Below are positions 35,301-44,877 of a DNA stretch of 64,000 nucleotides, piece by piece. Source of the stretch: Owenia fusiformis (lineage: Eukaryota > Annelida > Polychaeta > Sabellida > Oweniidae); assembly GCA_903813345.2 (NCBI GenBank), contig CAIIXF020000012.1, forward strand, positions 16,424,020 through 16,488,019, written 5' to 3'. Below the pieces are notes generated by a model. The model made no database searches. It was not told the origin of the DNA and saw only the letters and a program-made list of their open reading frames with translations. Each line of letters starts with the position of its first letter. The first letter of the stretch is position 1. Position numbers and translations under genes: made by a program.

Positions 35301-36170
35301 CTTGCTGTCCAGTCATATGCATAACTACATGTACATTACTAGGTATGCATTTTCACTTGCTGCTCAGTCATATGCATAACTACATGTACATTAGGTATGC
35401 ATTTTCACTTGCTGCTCAGTCATATGCATAACTACATGTATATTAGGTATGCATTTTCACTTGCTGTCCAGTCATATGCATAACTACATGTACATTAGGT
35501 ATGCATTTTCACTTGCTGCTCAGTCATATGCATAACTACATGTACATTAGGTATGCATTTTCACTCGCTGTCCAGTCATATGCATAACTACATGTACATT
35601 AGGTATGCATTTTCACTCGCTGTCCAGTCATATGCATAACTACATGTACATTAGGTATGCATTTTCACTCGCTGTCCAGTCATATGCATAACTACAAGTT
35701 CATTAGGTATGCATTTTCACTTGCTGTCCAGTCATATGCATAACTACATGTACATTAGGTATGCATTTTCACTTGCTGTCCAGTCATATACATAACTACA
35801 TGTTCATTAGGTATGGATTTTCACTTGCTGTCCAGTCATATGCATAACTACATGTACATTAGGTATGCATTTTCACTTGCTGTTAAGTCATATGCATAAC
35901 TACATGTACATTAGGTATGCATTTTCACTTGCTGTCCAGTCATATGCATAACTACATGTCCATTAGGTATGCATTTTCACTTGCTGTCCAGTCATATGCA
36001 TAACTACATGTACATTAGGTATGCATTTTCACTTGCTGTCCAGTCATATGCATAACTACATGTACATTAGGTATGCATTTTCACTTGCTGTCCAGTCATA
36101 TGCATACTACATGTACATTAGGTATGCATTTTCACTTGCCGTCCAGTCATGTGCATAACTACATATACAT
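32385..36170 (+). repeat. 52-bp satellite array after orphan exon 1 (split)
   Basis: Same 52-bp unit as in intron 1 of the two full genes, in two blocks (32385-34010 and 35114-36170) separated by a foldback element. This array is enriched in a GCTGCTCAGTCA variant and a CATTACTAGG length variant rarely or never seen in the other two arrays, so it has homogenised on its own. Confidence 0.93.
34011..35113. mobile_element. 1.1-kb foldback element with TA target duplication
   Basis: Arms of about 400 bp (34011-34410 and 34715-35113) are inverted copies, starting GTACCCCGGACAGGTTGTAT. It interrupts a satellite unit between GCATA and TAACTAC; the uninterrupted unit reads GCATAACTAC, so TA (34009-34010 and 35114-35115) was duplicated. 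TA duplication points to Tc1/mariner-type mobilisation; the very long arms are unusual. The two open frames are mirror-image shadows. No transposase visible. Confidence 0.85.
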
Positions 36171-36171
36171 T

Positions 36172-36582
36172 ATTCCATAGTTAGCATGATATTCATAGGA
36201 TAACATGTGAAAATAAAAACGGTATTTTTGTAATCAGTGGTAAAATATGATATTTTTGACAAATTTTCACTTAACCATAACATACGGTTTTTTAGCCATG
36301 ACATACGACGTCGTATGCGATGGTTTATGGATTTTTGCTACTTCAGACTCAAAACGAGGCTAAGTTTGGAAATTCGAATTAGATAACTTAATTTCCGACG
36401 ATTCTGATGATGACTTTAACTATGGAATAAAAAGAACATCCTATGATTTACTCGTGATATGATTTTAATCCACTCATGGATATTGATATCCGCACTCTCT
36501 CGCTACGCTCGCTCGTGCAGGATCATATCCATTCGTGGATAAAAATCATATCACTCATAAATCATAGGATATCCTCTATTTA
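36172..36582. mobile_element. composite palindromic insertion in satellite end
   Basis: Inserted relative to copy 1 (ATTAT|GTATGTATTTT near 21722). Two nested inverted-repeat parts: ends TTATTCCATAGTTA (36170) and its inverse near 36419-36432, then a hairpin (36441-36572) with arms TCCTATGAT...ATGGAT around a CTCTCTCGCTACGCTCGCTC core. TTAT or a similar short sequence flanks the whole. Also contains the palindrome ACGACGTCGT near 36307. Confidence 0.55.
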
Positions 36583-36909
36583 TGTATGTATTTTCACTCG
36601 CTGTCAAGTCAGAAAATAGCATAACCGTGCTTTACCGGTGTAAACATTAAACTGATCATTCACATTTGACAAGTAGGGTCTGTATATTTCTATTAAAGTA
36701 TGAGAAATTACAGTTATATAAAAGTCCCGTAAAAATCTTAAAGGTACGATTTTTAACTGTTTGTAAATACAAGTTCAGATTAAATTTCGTATGTGTAATT
36801 GAATTTGACGCGGAGCTCGATGAATTATGCATGATTTACGGGCTCGTGTCTTGTATGCTCGCCTCAAACCCTGGGTTACCACCCTCGTTCTCAAGCAAAG
36901 ATCTCGTGC
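36583..36909 (+). other. hydrolase intron 1 sequence upstream of the L1-like LINE
   Basis: Aligns with 21722-22010 of copy 1 and 47000-47281 of copy 2 apart from small indels. It ends exactly at ATCTCGTGC (36909), where copy 1 continues TTTAAACCAG and this copy enters the LINE. Confidence 0.7.
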
Positions 36910-37960
36910 GGAAGCGGAAACAAAAAACAAAACCCAACAGATTTGAACACGAATACAGACAATCAGGAAATATCAAATGTAATTTAGCAGCACTGGACCC
37001 TAAATTCGACGAATTATTCGAGCAATTGAGAAAAACTGATCGAAAAGTGGATGAAATCAACCAAAAGCTCGAGGCCCGAATTGAAAGCTCCGAAAAAACT
37101 GGACAAAATTGAAACACAACTCGAAAAACCGGAAGAACTACGTTTCGTAAGAGAGTTATTTATCAGAGACATAGAGCTCGATATTATCAACAAGAAAAGA
37201 AACCTAATAATGTTTGACCTACCGGAAAATCAAGAGAACACCGATCTAAAAGAAGCTGTCGAATCACGTCTTCAGCAGCTCAACGAGGGAGCTCACACCA
37301 CAGTTCAAAATTGCTATCGCATCGGGCGGCCTACCACTGCGTACAAGGAGGAAAATCACAGAGACCAAGACCCGTACTAATACAATTCGAATCGGAAAAG
37401 GAAGCGAATGCGATTAAAAGGCTATTCTGGTCCAAGAAAGCAAAAAGCAATGTGAGAATTGGAGAAGACCTACCTGAAGATGCCCGTGCAATTCAAAACC
37501 AAGGAGGATTGGCTCCCAGAATCGAAGTCGATATTTTCCAACAATGAAAACGCCGAGATGTCGTTATTTTCTGAAATTATAACCGATTATAAATTCAAAA
37601 TAAACAGTTCAAAAGATTCGAACCAATATCTCAATCATTTCCTGTGAGTTTTGGAATTTTTTGTTAGGAAATAAGACCAAAATTTACGATTCAAATGTTG
37701 AAGTGAACAAAATGGCGGCTGTTGGAATTCAAATTTTGTAGCACGACATGCCCATATATGGGACAGAATATCGATGTTGCACTCTGGGAGCCAATCCTCC
37801 TTGATTCAAAACCTAGCCTACAAATTATATACAAAAGAGGCCAAACAACAAAGAAAGAAGGTCAAGTGGGTAGGGGTTAGAGTATATATTGACGGCAATC
37901 CAGTAAATATGGACGATATATACAAAGAAATCATCACAAAGAGATTGAACAAAAAATAAT
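36910..37960 (+). pseudogene. LINE ORF1 (L1 transposase_22-type RNA-binding protein), broken
   Basis: Pieces in three frames: a coiled-coil-like segment to about 37110, then the RNA-recognition part (KRNLIMFDLPEN at about 37195) and the C-terminal part (RPVLIQFESEKEA, IGEDLPEDARAIQ) ending near 37490. Frameshifts lie near 37090-37115 and 37330-37370. A 304-bp MITE splits it after RAIQ, and the frame resumes at about 37814 (NLAYKLYTKEAKQ) to a stop at 37959. Pattern matches the L1-type ORF1 fold. Confidence 0.7.
37500..37803. mobile_element. 304-bp MITE with 9-bp target duplication (Mutator-like)
   Basis: Terminal inverted repeats CAAGGAGGATTGGCTCCCAG at both ends, flanked by the direct duplication ATTCAAAAC (37491-37499 and 37804-37812). 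A 9-bp duplication is the hallmark of Mutator-like elements. Inserted into LINE ORF1: removing it rejoins the two ORF1 halves. Non-coding inside; two short open frames are incidental. Confidence 0.85.
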
Positions 37961-38300
37961 TCTTTACCCTTATAGGTCAAAATAGACATTAGTTAAAACT
38001 GAACTTTTATTCAATTTACGCAACTATTTTTTTTTTAGCGTACAGTAAATCAAATTCTCAACAACTTTTGAGTTAGAATCAAAAAGTAAGAATTTATTTA
38101 AACCTGCCTCTTTAATGTAAGTTCAACGCACTCCTAAAGCTTTTATCTCGACCTCTTATTGAGATGGTAGAATTCCACTATCATCCCAATACGCTCTACG
38201 AGCAACATTCTTTATATAAGATTTCAGCAAAATTTATTTCAATTAAAATAATAATTAAATGTATAAACCGATGCAAGGGTAACATAACAAATCTGTATAA

Positions 38301-39770
38301 ATGTCAATTAGAATAGTATCAGTTAATGTAAAGGGTCTACAGGACAAGGTCAAACGTAAAAAAATATTTACATATATACAAGAAGATAATTTTGACATCG
38401 CATTCTTACAAGAAACGCACTGCGGAAAAGGGCAAGACAAGAACTGGAAGCAACAATGGGGAGGAGAAGCCTACTTCACAACTACAGCTACAAATTCAGT
38501 TGGAGTAGCAACATTAATAAACAAAAAATGTATTCCTAACCCTGAAATCATAAACTGTGATATCGACAAAGACGGGAGATTCATCATCATGGACTGCCTC
38601 TTAAAAGGCAAACTCATTACACTGGTAAATGTTTACGGCCACAACCATGATGACAGCAATCTATTTCAAAATATTAAAGAAAAACTAAGAGACAAAAATG
38701 AAAACTCAATCATTATTGGAGGAGATTTCAATGTCCCATTAGATATATCAAAGGACAAAGAAGGTGGAAGACAAGCTTCACATATCAAAACAAGGGCGCT
38801 TATTACAAATATGATAGAGGAACACGACCTATGCGATGTATGGCGACAAAAACATCCACATAGTAGAAAATACACCTGGAACAATCAGGACAACACAATT
38901 AAATGTAGACTAGACTATTTTCTAGTAACTAGAGACATCTACCAACAAACAAAGAATACAGAGATTCTAAGTGAAACGATGGTGAAAAGGAAAATTGCTG
39001 ACCATAGACCAGTAAAACTTGAACTCAAATTATTAAACCAGAGGAGGGGACCGGGCATCTGGAAACTTAACAACACATTACTCAAAGACAAAGAATATGT
39101 AGAAAGCATAAAAGTAATAATCAACAATGTTAAGCAGAACAATGAAAACCTCAACCCAAATAGTTTATGGGAATTAATCAAATTTAACATTAAAATGGAG
39201 ACAAGACGCTACGCAACAGAGAAAAAAGGAAGAAAAAACAAGAACTAGATATTAAAATTGGCCAAGTAATTATGATTGAACATCAGGAAAACAATAAATC
39301 ACTCGCCGATCCAGAAAGACAGAAGTTAACAGACAGAGCTGAAAAAATAAGGAACGAAATAGACTTAATGCAAGAAGAGAAGGCTAAAAGCGCTATCTTT
39401 AGAAGTAAATGTCAATGGGTAGATGAAGGAGAAAAGCAAACAAGATACTTCCTAAATCTTGAAAAACACAATTACATAAACAAAACCATGACAGCCATTG
39501 AAGATGAAGAAGGCGTCCTAATAACAGACCAAAAACAAATAAGTGAAGAACAAGCAAAGTTTTACAGTGAATTATATAAAACAAGAAATTGTAGAAACAA
39601 CTAAATTTGATAAAGACTTTTTCCCAAAAGGAGAAAACCTGGAACTAAACAAAGATGAAAAACAAAATTGTGAAGGGCATATAACAGCAGATGAGTGCAG
39701 AAAACAAATTTCAAACCTCAAGAACAACAAAACCCCAGGAAGCGATGGACTCTCCAGTGAATTTTATAAA
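38301..39770 (+). pseudogene. LINE ORF2: APE endonuclease and start of reverse transcriptase, broken
   Basis: The first 315 codons (38301-39248) are an apurinic-type endonuclease with N9, E38 (LQETH), Y112, D142/N144 (GGDFNVP), D205 (RLDYF) and D234-H235 (ADHRPV), all the residues expected for catalysis. Frameshifts near 39250 and 39590 follow. The frame then reads the linker (SKCQWVDEGEKQTRYF) and the RT entry motif NKTPGSDGLSSEFYK, typical of the L1/Tx1 group, before the satellite cuts in at about 39771. No YxDD is present. Confidence 0.85.
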
Positions 39771-40255
39771 ACATTTGATATGGGGTATGTTTGCTTGTCC
39801 AGTACCCGAATGTACATTTGATATAGGGTATATTTGCTTCTCCAGTGCCTTAATGCACATTTGATATGGGGTATATTTGCTTGACCATTACCTTAATGTA
39901 CATTTGATATGGAGTATATGTCCTTGACCAGTACCTTAATGCACATTTGATATGGGGTATATTTGCTTGTCCAGTACCTTAATGCACATTTGATATGGGG
40001 TATATTTGCTTGTCCAGAACCTTAATGTACATTTGATATGGGGTATATTTGCTTGTCCAGTACCTTAATGCACATTTGATATAGGGTATATGTGCTTGTC
40101 CAGTACCTTAATGCACATTTGATATGGGGTATATGTGCTTGTCCAGTACCTTAATGCACATTTGATATGGGATATATTTACTTGTCCAGTACCTTAATGC
40201 ACAATTGATATGGGGTATATGTGCTTTTCCAGTTACTTAATGCACAATTGATGTC
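39771..40255 (+). repeat. short 43-bp satellite array upstream of synthetase 2
   Basis: About 11 units of the same 43-bp satellite as 11340-14330, ending with the same last units (TTACTTAATGCACA) and followed by the same unique flank. It begins mid-unit at the break in the LINE. Confidence 0.92.
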
Positions 40256-40360
40256 TCCCATGAACTTACAGAAGGTACATGCTTTATCATTTGCATTGGC
40301 TACCCTCCCTAGACACCCGAGATTAGCATACTATAAATAATTCTGCCGTAATTACTCATA

Positions 40361-40750
40361 TGCGAGTAGGTAGTTACCGGTTTCGCCACCAGGTGACTGA
40401 TTCGGGGGAAATAACATGGCGGGGTATTACAAAATTCCCTTTAACTTGAATATGTATCAGTTTTAGTGATTCACTTTTCTTATAACCCTAATGTATCTGA
40501 TAGTTATACAAATTAAAATGTGTCAAGTAAAAGAAAATATAATATTATCTGCCCATCATACAAGAAAAGATATTTCACTTTTTGTGATTTTACAACATTG
40601 GGCCTATGGGAATCTCCCCGACCTAGAAGTCACATTTTCAAAGAAAATTAAATTTTCAAAGTTGACAAACTCTTTTCAAAACCAAATTTCTAGATTTAAT
40701 TTTACATGTAGATTCTAAATATGACATTAGTTTGATTATTTATACTCGCA
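40361..40750 (-). mobile_element. ~400-bp MITE (ATGCGAGTAG family), minus copy 2
   Basis: Duplicate of 14432-14820 carried with the segmental duplication; right terminus slightly altered (TATACTCGCAT). Confidence 0.7.
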
Positions 40751-41245
40751 TTTAGGATATTGCGCGGGCCTGTATTCAACAACATCGCTCCTTTTCAATT
40801 CACTGTTTGGCTATTTGATTTAAAATCGGTGCTCTAATATAGATAGCCAATAGACCACATGCAAGAAGAAATGACCTTATAAAATACTGAATAAAGCGTT
40901 CAAGTATCTAATAAATGATTGCCTTTCATAAAGTATGGTTAATGTATAACTAGATGTAAAACTACATTTGTTTTAAGTCTTTATCTAGAAGATTCAGGGC
41001 AAATATTTTACTTCTTTATGTTCAGCCGGCGTTGAGGTGACCCGAGTAATGTGTTTCTATGACAGCAGAGATACGTTATTTATACGGTTTGTCCTCATAC
41101 TATACAAGCACTATATTCTCTTTTTGGATATTTAACATTTTTCAATGCTATAAGCTTAGATTATTTTGCAAGGTGAACTTTTTGATAGACGCATAAATCG
41201 ACATACATTTTAACATCTTAACTCGAAAATCAAAGCAACTACAAA
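40751..41245 (+). promoter_or_regulatory. 5' flank of synthetase 2
   Basis: Matches 14821-15206 but with an extra block of about 100 bp at about 40820-40930. The last 200 bp before the ATG are almost unchanged, including a TATTTATA motif near 41076. Confidence 0.35.
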
Positions 41246-42568
41246 ATGAATGGTACCTTGGATATTAAGGACTTTGATTATGTCCGGTTTACATCAGCGG
41301 ACTACTACGGTCTTCCTCGAGGAAAGGTTATCCCAAAGCCGCATTTAAATGATGCCCTTGAAAATGGAATTCAGATATATTGTGGTATACTCGGGATGGG
41401 ATTATCGGGAGCTTTAAAAGCATTCGAACCAGAAGTGACCGAAAGAAAATTTGGAAATTGCTATTTGAAACCTGATATTAGCACGTTGAGGCCGATTCCG
41501 TGGGCAAGTATGGCGCATAGAAGAGTCGGGGAGGTCATGTGTGATCTCTATTGGGATAGTGGGTTTAATTCACCGATAGATGCCGCTCCACGAGAGGTTG
41601 CTAGGCAACAACTGATTCGTTTAGATGATATGGGATATTCCTTGAAATCTGGATGGGAATTGGAATTTCATTTGTTTGATGCGGACAAAAAGACACCGAT
41701 TTACCATGGCAAAACGGGCTATTTTAACCAGTCCATATTTACGGAGTTTGGTGAGATCTTGTTTCCATTGGAGGAAAATCTTAGAAAGATAGGGGTTGAT
41801 ATGGAGGCATTGATGACGGAATTTGTTGACGGGCAATTTGAATTTACAACTGCACCCAAATACGGTCTAAGATCCGCAGATGATGCGTATGTGGCAAAAT
41901 ACGCAATTAAAGAAGTAACAAAGAAAATAGGTTACGTTGCATCTTTTATGACCAAAAGCAGTCCCGATGCCGGATGTGGACTTCACTTTAACTTCTCTCT
42001 TGTAGATAAGACAGGAAAGAACGCGTTTTATGACCCAGAAACGTCTAACAAACTGTCTATTATAGCTGAACACTGGATAGCTGGGGTGATGTCGCATGCC
42101 AGAGCGATATTTGTTCTTCATTCTCCAACAGTGAACTGTTTCAGACGAGTTGGCTTCCCGCTCGGCCCATGTAAAGCTAACTGGGGCATTGAAGATAGAT
42201 TCGCATCATTAAGGGTTAAAGTTAATGGCGAGAAAAGTACTTACATGGAAAACCGAATGGGAGGGGGTCTGGGTAATCCATATCTCATCGTTGCTGCTAC
42301 ACTGGCTGCTGGAATTGATGGACTCCAGCGGAAACTTAAACTGCCGTCTGAAAACGATCCGAACGCTCTAGATATTCCACGTAATATTCAGGAGGGCATC
42401 GAGGCTCTTAGAGAAGATAAGATAATATGCGAAGCTTTGGGAGAACAGTTCGTTCGTTTTTTCACTGAAACTAAACTTGAAGCCGAGGCTTCCTTTTTGG
42501 ACACAGGTATTCCAGAAACTGCCGAAGCATATGGAAAAGAACGCGACTTTTACATGGATCTACTATAA
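41246..42568 (+). CDS. glutamine synthetase/lengsin-like protein, copy 2
   Basis: Second intronless 440-aa copy, 26,039 bp downstream of the first. It keeps every family residue listed for copy 1 (E138, E140, E192, E199, H247, R318, E335, R337). Nine substitutions from copy 1: I65T, N238S, L253V, A256T, S272I, V273I, L281V, A307G and A368S. Seven of the nine fall within residues 238-307, around the H247 loop, while about 170 residues on either side of that stretch carry one change each. This could reflect local gene conversion elsewhere or divergence of the substrate pocket. It appears functional. Confidence 0.92.
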   Translation: MNGTLDIKDFDYVRFTSADYYGLPRGKVIPKPHLNDALENGIQIYCGILGMGLSGALKAFEPEVTERKFGNCYLKPDISTLRPIPWASMAHRRVGEVMCDLYWDSGFNSPIDAAPREVARQQLIRLDDMGYSLKSGWELEFHLFDADKKTPIYHGKTGYFNQSIFTEFGEILFPLEENLRKIGVDMEALMTEFVDGQFEFTTAPKYGLRSADDAYVAKYAIKEVTKKIGYVASFMTKSSPDAGCGLHFNFSLVDKTGKNAFYDPETSNKLSIIAEHWIAGVMSHARAIFVLHSPTVNCFRRVGFPLGPCKANWGIEDRFASLRVKVNGEKSTYMENRMGGGLGNPYLIVAATLAAGIDGLQRKLKLPSENDPNALDIPRNIQEGIEALREDKIICEALGEQFVRFFTETKLEAEASFLDTGIPETAEAYGKERDFYMDLL

Positions 42569-43145
42569 AGATCCACAGATGATGCTACGAAGAAAAAGAT
42601 AAATCCATCGATCTGACAAACTATATGTTTTAAACGCATGTTGTACATAGGTTCAACAAGTTGAATTCATTATTAAAGACAGAATCAGATCGATTGGGTT
42701 GGGAAAATTGCAAATTGTAAATTGGTGAAATTATTCAAAAGTACCAAAATGGAGGAAATATATTATAAATGTATTAATTAATGTAAAAATCTTTAGTTTC
42801 CCTCAGATACAGTACACAATTTGGGTATTTTTAGAAAAAGACACGACGAGGAATGATACATGTGCCCAAAATTGACAATTTTTCGTCAAAATTATGATCA
42901 TAAATCATGAAGTTTTTGCTAGATCTGATTCTGCCTTTAATCTAAATTTCCTTGGAGCCGTTATTGTGTTTAACTTATGTGCTATGCATTCATAAATCGC
43001 AAATTCTGGATCGCTTGAAATAATTTTCCTCGATTATATGCGACATATAACTGAACTGCATTATATAACCAATCACCGCTCCCATTGTTTCATAAACTTT
43101 ACATTCCCGCTTCGCGGGCATCCAAAGATTTGAAAAATTACCCCC
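42569..43145. other. 3' region of synthetase 2 with nested MITE (42672-42941)
   Basis: Homologous to 16530-17102, including the TTAA-ended MITE. No other gene seen. Confidence 0.5.
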
Positions 43146-44877
43146 AGAGAAATGATTCAGTCAATAATGCACACAGTCCAGGGCTTAAATCCTCAAATAA
43201 AATGGCAGTAAGAATCTCTAATTAGCTTGAACTTAGCTACAAAGCTATAAGTGGTATTTGTCGCAACGCATTTAGCAAACGCAAAACAATAGAAGCGTAA
43301 AGTAGCGAACACACGTTAATGCCTGGGTCACATTTGCTCCGATCCATCGGCCGGCGCCCGCCCGATTGAGTGTTTTGTTCAATACTGTATTCAATTTTGA
43401 ACGAAATACTCAATCGGCCGGACTTTGCCTTGATTTGGAACTGGACATCGGCCTTAACTGGGCTTGGACTGGAACTGGACTTGGACCAGGACTGGCCTTG
43501 GGCATTGACTGAACTTGGGCCTTGGCTTGGACATTGACTTTTACCTAGACTGAACTTGGACTACACTTGAACCTGGACTGACATCGGACCTGGACTGGAC
43601 TTGGACTTGTACTTGGACATGGATTTGGACTTTGACCTTATTCTGGACTTTGACTGGACTGGACCTTACCTGGACTTGGACCTGGATCCATACTTGGACC
43701 TGGACCTTGAGTTGGACCTGGAACTGGACTGGTCTTTTTTCAATATTTTCCTCACTTTTCTTCGAGACTTTTTTGCAAAAGAAAATTTTGTTCCAGGCTT
43801 AATTGGCAAAAAAGAGTTTTGCTTAGAGGCTTTTTGGGCAAATAATGTTGATGCAAAACGAAAACGTTTTTTGGGGTAAAAGCCTCGAAGAAAAACGTTT
43901 TTGCCAAAAAAGCCTCGAAGCAAAACGTTTTTTGCCAAAAAGCCTCGAACCAAAAACTTGAAAAAGCTTATTTTGTCAAAAAAAACTCGAACCAAAACGT
44001 TTTTTGAAAAAAAGCCTCTTAAGAGAAATGTACAACAACCATTTTAAATTGTCTTTATTACTTTTTGTAAAGCTGCTCGACCTGATAAAAAATGTATGCA
44101 AAAAAAGTTATTGTTATGTTATTCAATTCTTTTGGGAAAGGGTTAAACTTGAACATTAAGTTTAATGAATTTGCATTTTGATTCAGTGATACTCCTTTTT
44201 AGGGCAAAGCTGTAGCATGGCTAAAGTAGGGGGCCTTGGAATGAGATCTTAGACTGAAAAATGGTTCCAATGTTCGGTCACATTGCAAGCCCTAGAGCAG
44301 AGTGAACCTCTTGACTTTCATCACGACATTGTATTTGCTTTTCTTATACCCTTCTGCCCTTGAGGGATTGACTGGGAATTTGCATTGTTATATATTAGGA
44401 AAAAATTAAATAAATATATCTTAAAATAAAAAGTAAAAAAACATTCAGGACATCTTTCAGTAACCTAACATCAGTAATATTTATTGAGACTCCAAACTCT
44501 ACTCGCAAAGTAAAATGCATTCACACGATGTACTTATTCAACATGCAAAGCATTAAGTGTATAACAGTAGCATAAGACAGGTCGTAGAGAGAAACCGATT
44601 TCGAGTTAAAACATACATTTCTTATGACAAGAATAGATTGATTTGAAATAAAAACAAATAGAAAATTGTATAAAGGTCGTTTTAATAAGTTGAATGTTGT
44701 TTCGAAATTGGTTTAAGTGTGCATGTAAGAAAGAAAAAACACTTAACGTTTGACTTTTATAACTATAACTATAACTATTTCTGCATTAACATTTACGTTA
44801 AGTGACAACGTAAAAAGGGTGAAATCCTAAAGAGGACAACACACATCGTAATCCTAACAGGTACCGAATTCAATAAA
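43146..44877 (+). repeat. 5' module, copy U3 (upstream of hydrolase 2)
   Basis: Third copy of the module: palindrome from about 43325, GGACYT tract 43420-43735, 30-bp minisatellite 43800-44015. Close to U1. Just upstream of exon 1, an ATAACT triplet expansion (about 44758-44777) replaces sequence present in U1 and U2. Likely promoter-containing. Confidence 0.8.

Larger units (their letters stand above)
36910..39770 (+). mobile_element. L1/Tx1-like LINE, 5'-truncated and cut inside its RT
   Basis: Contains remains of ORF1 (36910-37960) and ORF2 (38301-39770). It starts abruptly in ORF1 and stops abruptly at the beginning of the RT domain, where the 43-bp satellite begins (TTTATAAA|ACATTTGATATGG). 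Several frameshifts make it dead. The missing RT and 3' tail mean the right end is a rearrangement breakpoint, not a normal insertion end. Confidence 0.85.

Noticed and set aside
36666-37112. 148-codon frame as a complete ORF1 start
   Set aside because: Its first 80 codons are hydrolase intron sequence shared with copies 1 and 2; only the part after 36909 belongs to the LINE.
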